Assembly (NCBI GenBank): GCA_012719495.1
Contig: JAAYAG010000079.1
Span: 20,104-84,103 of the forward strand
Source: Bacteroidales bacterium
Lineage (GTDB): Bacteria; Bacteroidota; Bacteroidia; Bacteroidales; Prolixibacteraceae
Direction of reading: 5' to 3'
Length of the DNA stretch: 64,000 bases
Of the stretch, positions 35,220 to 44,345 are shown piece by piece. Position 1 is the stretch's first letter, and every line of letters starts with the position of its first letter. Under the pieces are notes generated by a model. That model ran no database searches. It worked only from the letters and a program-made list of their open reading frames with translations, and was not told the DNA's origin. The position numbers and the translations under genes are program-made.

Positions 35220-35825
35220 ATGAAAACAAAAGTTTTTTATCTGGCAACAAAGGTTACAGTAGCTGTAATATTGGTTGCAATCTTAGTTATTGAAGCAGCT
35301 GCTTCGGGAACTCCAAAAATTAAAGTTGTGCCTTACGCACCTGAACGCGCGTTGATCGCACTTGAAAATGAAAACGAGGTAATCTCAGATTTAAGTATTG
35401 AAGATGCTGCTGGAAACGTAGTTTACTATCGTGAAGGAAAGATCTCTGATGCGTTTTACTCAAAAAAATTCGACTTTGCCAACCTTTCGAATGGAGAGTA
35501 CAAAGTTACCGTAACCAACAACAACGGAAAAAACGAAGTGTATTTCAACGTTAAAGGCAACAAGATTACAGTAAGCCCAAGCAGCAAGACAACAGCACCA
35601 TTTGTCGACATCAAAGGAGATGTTCTGAAACTTTCATTATTAAACAGTTCGCTCAACGATGTAAACTTAGTGGTAAGCAATGAAAACGGTATTGTATACA
35701 AAAAGTCGCTTGGAAACGATTTCAGCATCAATGCAGGGTTCAACTTGGCCAATCTTGAAAATGGCACCTACGCAATCGACATTAACGACGGAGTTAAAAA
35801 CTATAGTTACAACTTTAAAAAATAA
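35220..35825 (+). CDS. Secreted protein of two tandem beta-sandwich repeats, unknown function
   Basis: A 201-residue protein with a signal peptide (about 1-28, ending EAAASG). The mature part seems to be two repeats of about 85 residues; the ends match each other (FDFANLSNGEYKVTVTNNNG and FNLANLENGTYAIDINDG). The NLxNGxY turn followed by a beta strand resembles the fold of T9SS sorting domains and DUF3244-type proteins, but no true sorting signal is present at the C-terminus. The ATG at 35220 is chosen over the TTG at 35211 because the signal peptide starts there. Monocistronic: promoter with palindrome before it, terminator after it. No function is known to me. Confidence 0.82.
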   Translation: MKTKVFYLATKVTVAVILVAILVIEAAASGTPKIKVVPYAPERALIALENENEVISDLSIEDAAGNVVYYREGKISDAFYSKKFDFANLSNGEYKVTVTNNNGKNEVYFNVKGNKITVSPSSKTTAPFVDIKGDVLKLSLLNSSLNDVNLVVSNENGIVYKKSLGNDFSINAGFNLANLENGTYAIDINDGVKNYSYNFKK

Positions 35826-35864
35826 TGTCATGCATCAATTTTGCACTAAGACAATCAGTCTTAA

Positions 35865-35900
35865 CCCTGTCAATATCAATAAGATTTGACAGGGTTTTTT
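35865..35900 (+). terminator. Rho-independent terminator after the secreted tandem-repeat gene
   Basis: Stem CCCTGTCAA (35865-35873) with TTGACAGGG (35886-35894), 12-nt loop, then six T. Confidence 0.9.
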
Positions 35901-35980
35901 GTTTTTGTTGATAATTTATTAATAAGTTCCAGATTAAAAAAGAGACAAAAAGCTATGAATGACGTAATTTCAAACAAAAA

Positions 35981-36823
35981 ATGCCATATCGTCGATTACC
36001 CAATACTGATCAGGCAAGGATGCGAGCCATGGAAAAAGCACTAAGAAAGTGCCTTACCGACAATCCTGCCAATTGCCCAATTTCTGAAGCTTCGCTTGTC
36101 TCATTACAAGTTCTTTTACCCAAATTTCAGCATGCGATTATTAACCTCGATGCAGCCCGGCGAAATCAGGTTCAGAAAAACAAAGATCACATCGAGTTGC
36201 TCAAAAAAGCTAAGCTATATATCTCTCATTTTATTCAAGTTCTCAATTTCTCAATTGCTCGAGGAGAGCTAAAACCCGATGTAAGAGAATTTTATTCATT
36301 GCCAGCGAACAGGGAAAGCCTGCCTCAACTTATTTCCGAGAAAAATATTCTCGACTGGGGCAAGAAACTAATCGAAGGAGAACAAAAAAGACTACAAAGA
36401 GGGGGCAGTCCTATTTATAATCCCTCAATTGCATTAGTGAAAGTGAACTTCGAAAAATTTGCAGACTCATATACCTTTCAGAAAAACCTCATTGCCATTT
36501 CTAATCGGGGTTCAAAACTTGTTGACAGCATGAGGCCCGAGGCAGATATGCTCATACTTCAGGTCTGGGACGAAATTGAAAAATATTTTATGCAGGATGA
36601 TGGGATAACCGATCGGGAAAAAGCTGGAGAGTACGGCATTGTATACATTTATCGTCGCCGCGAAATTCTTGAAAAAGAAAAACAAAAAGCGATTGAATCA
36701 AAGCCTGCAATACAAAAAGAAGAACCTAAGAAATATGTATACGAAAAAGAAACGGAAGCATTGAACCATCGTTATTCCATTTCAATGCTGCACACTCCTT
36801 TTCAATCAACGATTAACTTTTGA
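35981..36823 (+). CDS. Hypothetical cytoplasmic helical protein
   Basis: A 280-residue protein that I do not recognise. No signal peptide or membrane helix. The composition is mostly helical and charged: a basic N-terminus (MPYRRLPNTDQARMRAMEKALRKC), a helical stretch with AARRNQVQKNKDHIELLKKAKLYISHFIQV (about 60-90), then a region with LPQLISEKNILDWGKKLIEGEQKR. The last 45 residues look disordered (KEKQKAIESKPAIQKEEPKKY). It begins 80 bases after the preceding terminator and overlaps the end of the convergent CPBP protease gene by 22 bases. The coding look is good (long frame, normal composition); function unknown. Confidence 0.75.
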   Translation: MPYRRLPNTDQARMRAMEKALRKCLTDNPANCPISEASLVSLQVLLPKFQHAIINLDAARRNQVQKNKDHIELLKKAKLYISHFIQVLNFSIARGELKPDVREFYSLPANRESLPQLISEKNILDWGKKLIEGEQKRLQRGGSPIYNPSIALVKVNFEKFADSYTFQKNLIAISNRGSKLVDSMRPEADMLILQVWDEIEKYFMQDDGITDREKAGEYGIVYIYRRREILEKEKQKAIESKPAIQKEEPKKYVYEKETEALNHRYSISMLHTPFQSTINF

Positions 36824-37737
36824 TTGCGTTTGTTTTCTTTCTTTTTAAACCATCTGAACAAAACAACCAAAAGCACAACGCTTAACAACGCTGCTACGGG
36901 GTTTTGAGTATTTGCCCCAATGGAATCGGGATCAACTTGCATCACTCCATTCCCATAAAGAAAATAAGCAATTACCGCTGCGGTGTTATTAAAGAAATGA
37001 GCGATTACAGGAAGCCATAAATTTCCGCTTATCACAAATAAATACCCAAACATAGCCCCCAGAATTGCCCTTGGAATAAACCCGTAGAACTGGAAATGTA
37101 ACGCACTGAAAAGCAATGCAGACAACCAAACCGCCCAATGCTGGCTTTTTGTCCATTCGAAAAAAGTACGCTGAATTACCCCACGGAATAGAAATTCTTC
37201 GCCAATTGCTGGAATTAAGCCAATCATTAATATGTTAAACATGAGACCGCCGACTGATTCAACCTTTAAGAACATTTGGGTTAGCATAGCGGCCGAATCT
37301 TCAGTTTGACGCATCCAGTTTTCAACACCACTCAAAAAAGACGGCAGGGTTAGCAGCGAATTCAATTCAGAAGTAAAATTAATGAGCGGGTTAGAAACAA
37401 GGATTATCGAAACAGCTAACAGAATTGAAGACCAGTAAGGCTTTTGTTTCAACTTTAAATAATCAGTGATTGACGTGCTGAACAGATAAGCTAAAATTAA
37501 AGACGGGATAACAAAAAGCCCAAGCGACTGAACAACTTGAATAAATTTTAAAAAAGAAATATTGTCTTCCGACAAATCAGAAGAAACACCCATGAGTTGA
37601 GAAAAACTTTCTGGACCATAAATTGGGATGGCAACAACAGAAGCTACAATCAGGAGGAAGATCAGTGAAAGAAAACACACGAGGGCCACAAGCCCCAGCT
37701 TTGAAAAAGAATGTAAATATCCAAAAAAATTTCTCAT
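36802..37737 (-). CDS. CPBP-family intramembrane glutamic protease
   Basis: A 311-residue protein with about eight membrane helices. The family motifs are EEFLFRGVIQR (the EExxxR motif, near residues 181-191), a second FSALHFQFYG with histidine near 212, and HFFNNTAAV near 246. CPBP proteins are intramembrane proteases of the CAAX/Rce1 group; bacterial members act in processing of prenylated or membrane peptides, mostly unknown. Its end overlaps the convergent hypothetical gene by 22 bases. Confidence 0.92.
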   Translation of the reverse strand: MRNFFGYLHSFSKLGLVALVCFLSLIFLLIVASVVAIPIYGPESFSQLMGVSSDLSEDNISFLKFIQVVQSLGLFVIPSLILAYLFSTSITDYLKLKQKPYWSSILLAVSIILVSNPLINFTSELNSLLTLPSFLSGVENWMRQTEDSAAMLTQMFLKVESVGGLMFNILMIGLIPAIGEEFLFRGVIQRTFFEWTKSQHWAVWLSALLFSALHFQFYGFIPRAILGAMFGYLFVISGNLWLPVIAHFFNNTAAVIAYFLYGNGVMQVDPDSIGANTQNPVAALLSVVLLVVLFRWFKKKENKRNQKLIVD

Positions 37738-38009
37738 GAAACCTGCTTCTTTCTAATACATTATTAAAACAAAAACTTCATTGCCATTGCCTGTTACTGT
37801 CATCTTTAAAAAAATAAACATGTATACAATTAGGTAAAAATTGAAAAAAGCACAAGACTCTCTCAATTCCTTAAAAACCCAAAAAGCAATTAGTTTCTAT
37901 CAACAAACAAATGTAACTAACATCACGGAGATTAAAGCTGATACGAATAAACAAAACCTATGAAAACGTAAAAAGTTAATAAGGCTTGTGTTACTTTTTA
38001 ATTTTTTGT

Positions 38010-38017
38010 TATTTTTG
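38010..38017 (+). promoter_or_regulatory. -7 promoter element for frr
   Basis: TATTTTTG (TAnnTTTG) with TTG at 37986-37988, 21 bases upstream, so both boxes are present. The start site would lie about 38024, before the ATG at 38050. The rest of the 312-base region 37738-38049 is AT-rich and shows no gene. Confidence 0.65.
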
Positions 38018-38049
38018 TCGCATTGCTTTTGAAAAACAATCAATTTGTT

Positions 38050-38613
38050 ATGAACGAAGAGGTAAACATGGTATTGGATCTCACAAGAGACAGCATGCAG
38101 TCGGCACTAAGCCACCTTGAGAAGGAATTGGTTCACATCAGGGCGGGCAAAGCATCGCCACGAATGCTCGATAGTGTGTATGTTGACTATTACGGGTCGA
38201 AGACACCAATTTTTCAGATTTCAAGTATTACCACCCCCGACGCAAAAACCATTGCTATTCAACCATGGGAAAAGCAAATGATAGGCGCAATAGAAAAAGC
38301 AATACTCAATGCAAATTTGGGCTTCAATCCTGATAACAATGGAGAAATAATCCGTATTTTTATTCCGCCTTTGACTGAAGAACGGAGAAAATCCTTAACA
38401 AAAGATGTTAACCGTGAAGGTGAAGCGGCAAAAGTAAGCATCCGCAGCGCACGTAAAGATGCAAACGAACAATTAAAGAAACTGCTGAAAGATGGGTTGT
38501 CGGAAGACGAAGAAAAAGATGCTGCCGATCAGGTACAAAAGATGACCGACGACTTCTCGAGAAAGATTGATGCAGCAGTTGAAAAGAAACATACTGAAAT
38601 ATTGACTATTTAA
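38050..38613 (+). CDS. frr: Ribosome recycling factor
   Basis: A 187-residue protein that splits the post-termination ribosome together with EF-G. The N-terminal LTRDSMQSALSHLEKELVHIRAGKASPRMLDSVYVDYYGSKTPI and the C-terminal EKDAADQVQKMTDDFSRKIDAAVEKKHTEIL match the family over the full length. The ATG at 38050 is chosen because an earlier TTG at 38023 would coincide with the predicted transcription start. pyrH, the usual upstream neighbour, is absent; frr stands alone with its own promoter and a terminator. Confidence 0.97.
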   Translation: MNEEVNMVLDLTRDSMQSALSHLEKELVHIRAGKASPRMLDSVYVDYYGSKTPIFQISSITTPDAKTIAIQPWEKQMIGAIEKAILNANLGFNPDNNGEIIRIFIPPLTEERRKSLTKDVNREGEAAKVSIRSARKDANEQLKKLLKDGLSEDEEKDAADQVQKMTDDFSRKIDAAVEKKHTEILTI

Positions 38614-38654
38614 TTTATCTTACGATAAAGTTTGTGTTTTCATGGCTATTTAAA

Positions 38655-38687
38655 AAGAGCAACCCTTTTGGTTGCTCTTATTTTTTT
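38655..38687. terminator. Bidirectional terminator between frr and the prenyl synthase gene
   Basis: Stem AAGAGCAACC (38655-38664) with GGTTGCTCTT (38670-38679), 5-nt loop, T-rich on both strands. It serves frr on the + strand; on the minus strand it covers the end of the converging gene. Confidence 0.88.
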
Positions 38688-39652
38688 CGCGTAATTATGT
38701 AATCAATTAATTTCACCAAGGAGTGTTGGGCCAGATTATCAGGAAATTTATCAAGAAGGGCCTTTGCGTCATTACTGAAGTCGTTCATCCTGCGTTCAGC
38801 AAAATCGATACCCCCACGATCCACAACCAGTGAAATGAGTTCGTCAACCTTATCGCGCTGATGATTCTTATGCTGAACGATATTCAAAATATGCCTTTTT
38901 TCTTTAGCAGAAGCATTGTCCAACACATAAATTAACGGGAGGGTTATTTTCTTTTCTTTAATATCGTTACCCGTTGGTTTCCCAATTATTCCTTTTGATT
39001 GATAATCGAAGATGTCGTCTTTAATCTGAAAAGCGAGCCCAGCCAATGTTCCAATTTCTTTCATAAGAGCAACAACCTCCGGATCTTTTGTAACGGAATT
39101 TGCACCAACGGCCATACTTGCGCCAATGAGCGATGCAGTTTTTTTCCGTATGATTTCAACATAAGCGGCTTCATCAATATCTAATTTACGGCTTCGCTGA
39201 AACTGCAGCATCTCTCCCTCGATCATCTCTTTAACTGCCTGCGATATGATTCTCAAGTTTTCATATTCGTTTTCATCAGTGGAAATAAGCAAGCCTTTGG
39301 CCAACAAAAAATCACCCATTAAGACAGCGATCTTGTTTTTCCACAAAGCACTTACCGAGAAAGCCCCTCGCCGTTCATACGATTCGTCAACAACATCATC
39401 GTGGACCAACGAAGCTGAGTGGAGCAACTCAATTGTTGTAGCAGCCACATAAGTAGCCCTATTGATTTCCCCATTCATTTTTGCTGAAAGAAACACAAAA
39501 AGTGGCCTTATTTGCTTTCCTTTGGTTCTTAACACGTAATCAACCACAATATTTAGCAGCGACACATCAGAACGGGATGTTTCCCTGAAGAATTGTTCAA
39601 ATTGCCGAAGTTCGTCGGCAACTGGTATTTTTATTTCACTTAACGAAGACAC
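38678..39652 (-). CDS. Polyprenyl synthetase, probably long-chain (octaprenyl type)
   Basis: A 324-residue trans-isoprenyl diphosphate synthase. GKQIRPLF gives the diphosphate-binding site, DDVVD (in SASLVHDDVVDES, near residue 82) the first aspartate-rich motif, and DDIFD (in FQIKDDIFDY, near 213) the second. The fifth residue before the first motif is alanine, a small residue that allows long chains in this family, so the product is likely the C35-C45 side chain of menaquinone. The shorter-chain paralog at 30267 may feed it FPP. Its stop lies within the bidirectional terminator. Confidence 0.93.
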   Translation of the reverse strand: MSSLSEIKIPVADELRQFEQFFRETSRSDVSLLNIVVDYVLRTKGKQIRPLFVFLSAKMNGEINRATYVAATTIELLHSASLVHDDVVDESYERRGAFSVSALWKNKIAVLMGDFLLAKGLLISTDENEYENLRIISQAVKEMIEGEMLQFQRSRKLDIDEAAYVEIIRKKTASLIGASMAVGANSVTKDPEVVALMKEIGTLAGLAFQIKDDIFDYQSKGIIGKPTGNDIKEKKITLPLIYVLDNASAKEKRHILNIVQHKNHQRDKVDELISLVVDRGGIDFAERRMNDFSNDAKALLDKFPDNLAQHSLVKLIDYIITRKK

Positions 39653-39836
39653 GTTTATTCATTATTGCTCCAAATGTAAAAAAATAACTCTCGACTTTGT
39701 TCAAAACTATGGCGCAAAACCTACAAATAAACAATTCAATGAAGTGTAGTTTACAATTGGGAAAATGAAAAAACAAAAAAAGAATAACATTTTAAAAAAT
39801 CTGTTGTTATTTTGAAAAAGAATAAAACATTTCATC

Positions 39837-40283
39837 ATGGCAAAAATCAGGGTAACCAAATTTTACGATTTCGAAATGGCACATGCCCTTTGGAATTACG
39901 ACGGTTTGTGTAAAAATATTCATGGACATTCGTACAAATTATTCGTCACTGTAATAGGCGAACCAATTAACAATGAAAATGATAACAAAAACGGGATGGT
40001 TATTGATTTTAGCGATCTGAAAAAAATTGTGAAAGAAAAAATTGTTGACCAATTTGACCATTCACTTGTAGTATACAAAAAAGCTCCACAACAAAAACTA
40101 CTCGAACTCAATGAGATGTACCTTCGCCATCATGTTGTCGATTTTCAGCCAACCTGTGAGAACCTTGTGGTACACTTTGTGCAAATTATTTTACCTCTTC
40201 TGCCTGAAGGAATTAAACTTAAAAAAGTGAAATTATACGAAACGGCCAGCTCCTATGCTGAATGGGATGCCGACGATAACTAG
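39837..40283 (+). CDS. queD: 6-carboxytetrahydropterin synthase (QueD/PTPS family)
   Basis: A 148-residue tunnel-fold enzyme. Zinc ligands H16 (EMAHAL), H29 and H31 (IHGHSY), catalytic C25, and the C-terminal glutamate in LYETASSYAEW are all present. The protein converts dihydroneopterin triphosphate to 6-carboxytetrahydropterin on the route to queuosine, or to a pterin by the PTPS reaction. An insert with HHVVDFQPTCENL is normal. polA begins 9 bases after the stop, so the two are likely co-transcribed. queC, queE and folE are not in the window. Confidence 0.92.
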   Translation: MAKIRVTKFYDFEMAHALWNYDGLCKNIHGHSYKLFVTVIGEPINNENDNKNGMVIDFSDLKKIVKEKIVDQFDHSLVVYKKAPQQKLLELNEMYLRHHVVDFQPTCENLVVHFVQIILPLLPEGIKLKKVKLYETASSYAEWDADDN

Positions 40284-40292
40284 CAACTAACT

Positions 40293-43082
40293 ATGACAGC
40301 TGAACCTAACATTCCAAAGAAGCTTTTCCTTCTTGATGCCTATGCACTGATATACCGTTCGTATTTTGCCTTCATAAAAAACCCGAGAATCACTTCAAAA
40401 GGGCTCAATACATCGGCCATTTACGGCTTTGTCAACTCGCTGGAACAAGTTCTTAATCAAGAACAACCAAGCCACATTGCAGTTGCATTCGACATGCATG
40501 GCGACACTTTCAGGCACAAGATGTTTGCGGAATACAAAGCCAACCGCGAAGCAATGCCAGAAGATATCCGGCGTGCCATTCCGTATGTCCGGCAACTTAT
40601 CGAAGCATACAATATTCCAATAATCGAACTTACAGGATTCGAAGCCGACGATATAATCGGAACCATAGCCACAAAAGCCTCGGAAGATGGATTTACCACA
40701 TACATGATGACCCCCGATAAAGATTATGCTCAGTTGGTTGACCAGCGCACATTCATGTACAAACCAGCCAAAGGAGGCAACTTAGCCGAAGTATGGGGCA
40801 TTGAACAAGTAAAGGAAAACTTCGAAATTGAAGCCCCTGCACAGGTAATCGACATTCTTGGGCTGATGGGTGATAGTGCTGATAACATTCCGGGATGCCC
40901 GGGAATTGGCCCCAAAACAGCCATAAAACTTATCTCCGATTACGGCAACATTGATGGAGTGTATGAAAATATTGGGCAGCTAAAAGGCAAACTCAAAGAA
41001 AGCCTTGAAACATATAAAGATCAAGTGTTTTTATCTCGAAAACTTGCAGTAATCGATCGTCAGGTTCCTATTACGATTGATTATACCCAAATGAAATACG
41101 AAGGGCCAAACAATGAAGCCCTGCACAAATTGTTCGTCGAACTAGAGTTCAGAACATTTACTTCGAAGATGCAAGTGGCAACACAGGCAGTTCAACAAGA
41201 GGCGACACAAGGATCACTTTTCGACCAGCCAGGGGTAGCCGCTAGCCCACAAATAATAACTACACAACTCGAAACTTCGGAAACGAAAAAACACCAATAT
41301 TATAAAGTAGAAAATGCCATGCAACGAGCCTCTCTTAGGGCTGAATTATCTGTTGCAAGTGCCTTCTGCTTCGACACAGAAACAACAGGAATTGACCCAC
41401 ACCGAGCCGATTTGGTTTGTATTTCTTTTTCAATAAAACCCCACGAAGCCTATTGTGTGATTTTGCCCGAAGAGCATGACGAATCCTACGCCATTGTGCA
41501 GGAATTCAAAACTTTATTCGAAGATAGGTCAATTATTAAGGTTGGGCAAAACATGAAATTCGACATGCTTATGCTTGCCCGTTATGGTATAGCAATTACT
41601 GGGCCACTATTCGACACAATGATTGCGCATTATCTTATTCAACCTGAATTAAGGCACAACCTCGATTACTTGTGTGAACTTTACCTGAAATACAAAAAAA
41701 TCCCAACCGAAGATTTACTTGGAGGAAAAGGATTGGCTCAAAAAACCATGCGTAACGTTGAAACAGAAAAACTTGTGGAGTATGCATGCGAAGATGCCGA
41801 CCTCACACTTCAACTTAAGCCACTACTCGAAACAGAACTTAAAGAAAACCAACTAACCGAACTATTCGAAAAAATTGAAATGCCACTGGTTGAAGTACTT
41901 ACTTCAATGGAACTCAACGGCGTGAAAGTAGATAGGAATGCACTTGACAATTATGCATTGGAACTGCGAAAACTTATTGAAAAACTCGAAGACGAAATAT
42001 ATGAATTAGCTGGTGAAAGATTCCTGATATCTTCACCCAAACAGCTGGGAATCATTTTGTTTGAAAGATTAAAAATTGACCCGAATGCAAAAAAAACAAA
42101 AACAAAACAATACCAGACCAACGAAGAAACACTTGCCCGACTGCAACACAAACACCCAATAATAGACAAACTACTAGATTACAGAGGATTAAAAAAGCTC
42201 CTCAACACTTACGTAGAAACGCTGCCAACCCTGATCAATCCCCGTACGGGAAAGATACACACATCATTCAACCAAGCAGTTGCATCAACAGGCAGGTTAA
42301 GCTCAGTTAACCCGAACCTGCAAAACATACCAATTCGCGATGAAAATGGCCGTGAAATAAGGAAGGCATTTATCCCTTCAGAAGAAGGCATGAAATATCT
42401 ATCAGCCGACTATTCACAAATAGAACTGCGAATTATGGCCTCGTTGAGCCAGGACTCCGACATGCTCGAAGCTTTTGCCCATGACGTTGACATACATGCT
42501 GTGACAGCCTCGAAAATATTCAACATAAAACCGGAAGATGTTTTGCCCGAACAGCGCCGCAAAGCCAAAACCGCTAATTTTGGTATTATCTATGGAATCT
42601 CTTCATTTGGACTTTCTCAACGCCTCAACATTCCGAAAAACGAAGCCAAGGAAATTATTGACGGTTACTTCGATGCATTCCCAAAAGTGAAAGAGTATAT
42701 GGAAAAAAGTATTGAAAATGCCCGAAAATATGGTTTTGTAAAAACTTTGTTAGGCCGAAAACGTTATTTAGTTGATATTAATTCAGCCAATTCGGTAGTA
42801 CGCAGTGTAGCCGAACGTAACGCGATAAATGCGCCTATACAAGGTACCGCTGCCGATATAATAAAAATTGCCATGATTGGTATACACCATCGGATGAAAG
42901 CCGAAGGGCTAAAATCGAGAATGATCCTTCAGGTTCACGATGAATTGAACTTCGAAGCTTTTGAGAACGAGATCGAAATATTAAAAAAAATTGTTAAAGA
43001 AGAAATGGAAAACGCGCTCGACATAAAAGTACCATTAACCGTTGAGATAGGAATTGGATCGAACTGGCTTGAGGCCCATTAA
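40293..43082 (+). CDS. polA: DNA polymerase I
   Basis: A 929-residue polymerase. The 5'-3' exonuclease domain (1-300) shows LFLLDAYALIYRSYFAF, FEADDIIGT, DKDYAQLV and DNIPGCPGIGPKTA. The 3'-5' exonuclease domain (about 330-520) keeps the ExoI motif FDTETTGID, so proofreading is likely active. The polymerase domain (about 530-929) has motif A (LSADYSQIELRIMA), motif B (RRKAKTANFGIIYG) and motif C (LQVHDELNFE). It acts in repair and Okazaki fragment processing. It lies between queD and a small HigA-like gene, at 9-base gaps on both sides. Confidence 0.98.
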   Translation: MTAEPNIPKKLFLLDAYALIYRSYFAFIKNPRITSKGLNTSAIYGFVNSLEQVLNQEQPSHIAVAFDMHGDTFRHKMFAEYKANREAMPEDIRRAIPYVRQLIEAYNIPIIELTGFEADDIIGTIATKASEDGFTTYMMTPDKDYAQLVDQRTFMYKPAKGGNLAEVWGIEQVKENFEIEAPAQVIDILGLMGDSADNIPGCPGIGPKTAIKLISDYGNIDGVYENIGQLKGKLKESLETYKDQVFLSRKLAVIDRQVPITIDYTQMKYEGPNNEALHKLFVELEFRTFTSKMQVATQAVQQEATQGSLFDQPGVAASPQIITTQLETSETKKHQYYKVENAMQRASLRAELSVASAFCFDTETTGIDPHRADLVCISFSIKPHEAYCVILPEEHDESYAIVQEFKTLFEDRSIIKVGQNMKFDMLMLARYGIAITGPLFDTMIAHYLIQPELRHNLDYLCELYLKYKKIPTEDLLGGKGLAQKTMRNVETEKLVEYACEDADLTLQLKPLLETELKENQLTELFEKIEMPLVEVLTSMELNGVKVDRNALDNYALELRKLIEKLEDEIYELAGERFLISSPKQLGIILFERLKIDPNAKKTKTKQYQTNEETLARLQHKHPIIDKLLDYRGLKKLLNTYVETLPTLINPRTGKIHTSFNQAVASTGRLSSVNPNLQNIPIRDENGREIRKAFIPSEEGMKYLSADYSQIELRIMASLSQDSDMLEAFAHDVDIHAVTASKIFNIKPEDVLPEQRRKAKTANFGIIYGISSFGLSQRLNIPKNEAKEIIDGYFDAFPKVKEYMEKSIENARKYGFVKTLLGRKRYLVDINSANSVVRSVAERNAINAPIQGTAADIIKIAMIGIHHRMKAEGLKSRMILQVHDELNFEAFENEIEILKKIVKEEMENALDIKVPLTVEIGIGSNWLEAH

Positions 43083-43091
43083 AATAACACT

Positions 43092-43316
43092 ATGATATTT
43101 TATCAGAAGAAACAAAACCCGATGTATGCTAAATTTTTAAGTTGCATGGAAGAATTCATTTTTACAGAAGAAGATTACAGAAAAGCGATCATCCGGTTTT
43201 TGGAAATTTGCGATTCAGAGCCCGGAACACCTGAACATGATGAGGCTATCCAGTTGTCAAAGCTAATGGAAAAATACGAAAGTGTGTCATTCTATGAGAG
43301 GCAAAAGTACAATTAG
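43092..43316 (+). CDS. Small protein resembling the N-terminal part of HigA antitoxins, no HTH
   Basis: A 74-residue protein, 9 bases after polA. The segment YRKAIIRFLEICDSEPGTPEHDEAIQLSKLMEKYE follows the pattern that precedes the DNA-binding domain in HigA-type antitoxins (family form Y..AL.RI..L..AEPGTPEGDEL..L..L...YE). The XRE helix-turn-helix that should come next is absent; the frame ends after SVSFYERQKYN and the convergent dus gene starts there, overlapping 4 bases. So it is a stand-alone HigA-N-like domain. No toxin gene is adjacent. The start may also be at residue 12. Function unknown. Confidence 0.72.
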   Translation: MIFYQKKQNPMYAKFLSCMEEFIFTEEDYRKAIIRFLEICDSEPGTPEHDEAIQLSKLMEKYESVSFYERQKYN

Positions 43317-44278
43317 AACTTCTTCCACAGCTCGGTCTTCAGTTCATCGGTCGATTTTGAGCGCCTTACCAAGCGGGTTATTCTCTTTGGCTCGGGGAAT
43401 GCATTTGCAAGATATATAAACTGATTTTTCACCCGATTTAAAGCATGTCCTGTATCGTTGCTTGTCGACACAATCCCTTCAATCAAATCAAAAACAAAAT
43501 TCTGTAGAATATCTTTTCGCTTTAGTTCTGACAAGCAATCAGAATTGTCTGTAATCCGATCAGCCAAAAAAGGATCACAAAGCAAGCCCCTGCCAATCAT
43601 CCACTTATATTGTCCCTGAAATAGATTAGTAAAGTTCAGGAACGATTCCGTATCAACTATATCTCCATTGTATACAAAATCGATTTCGGGGAAACGAAGC
43701 CTGCACTCGAGAAACCTTTCTGTATTGACGTTGCCTTTATACAATTGGGTTGCCGTTCGGGCATGAACTATTACTTGAGTACAACTTTTTCTGGCCAGGG
43801 CTTCGAGAAGTGGAAAGACCTCATCATCACGAGAAAGTCCCAAACGGGTTTTAATGCTTACAGTTAATGGGGTATAATTACGAATATAATCAATCATCGA
43901 CACTACCATTTCAGGATTGCTGATAAGGGCAGCCCCCCTACCCCGGCGTGTAACCATTGGATATGGACAGCCCAGATTAATGTTCAACATTGAACCACCT
44001 TGCCGCAGAACAAAATGTGTCAGCACTTTCATCTCATCAATATCTTTGGGCAAAATCTGCCATACCAATTTTTCGCGTACAAGATCAGAGCCTGCAAAAA
44101 AAGTTCTTTCTAACCGATCATCGACACAAAAAAACGGAGTATAATAATACCCCACCCCTGCAAAGTGTTTAGAAAAAGCTGAATAATAAGCCATATCGGT
44201 AAAACCCTGCATGGGCGCAAAATGAATTTCAGCCCCGCTAATTTTGTCGTTAGTCGATGATGTTCCCATAGAATGCAA
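43313..44278 (-). CDS. tRNA-dihydrouridine synthase family protein
   Basis: A 321-residue flavoprotein of the Dus family. N-terminal FMN-binding APMQGFTD (21-28), catalytic cysteine C104 in NINLGCPYP, IKTRLG lysine near 143, VHARTATQLYKG near 170-182, and a late IGRGLLCDPF. It reduces uridine in tRNA to dihydrouridine using NAD(P)H. Dus subgroup cannot be set from reading. The start could be residue 1 or 4 (both ATG). It is convergent with the HigA-like gene and divergent from the DUF4271 gene. Confidence 0.92.
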   Translation of the reverse strand: MHSMGTSSTNDKISGAEIHFAPMQGFTDMAYYSAFSKHFAGVGYYYTPFFCVDDRLERTFFAGSDLVREKLVWQILPKDIDEMKVLTHFVLRQGGSMLNINLGCPYPMVTRRGRGAALISNPEMVVSMIDYIRNYTPLTVSIKTRLGLSRDDEVFPLLEALARKSCTQVIVHARTATQLYKGNVNTERFLECRLRFPEIDFVYNGDIVDTESFLNFTNLFQGQYKWMIGRGLLCDPFLADRITDNSDCLSELKRKDILQNFVFDLIEGIVSTSNDTGHALNRVKNQFIYLANAFPEPKRITRLVRRSKSTDELKTELWKKF

Positions 44279-44289
44279 AAATAAAAAAC

Positions 44290-44297
44290 TATATTTG
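44290..44297 (+). promoter_or_regulatory. -7 promoter element for the DUF4271/hemD unit
   Basis: TATATTTG matches TAnnTTTG and lies 49-56 bases upstream of the ATG at 44346. It argues for that start over an earlier in-frame ATG at 44244. Confidence 0.5.
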
Positions 44298-44345
44298 CCC
44301 GCAAATCAAAGTAGCAAAATTGAATCATCCGTGTCGAATCAGATT

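Noticed and set aside
43092..43316. Complete toxin-antitoxin module
   Set aside because: No toxin gene adjoins and the DNA-binding half is missing; only the HigA-like N-terminal domain can be claimed.
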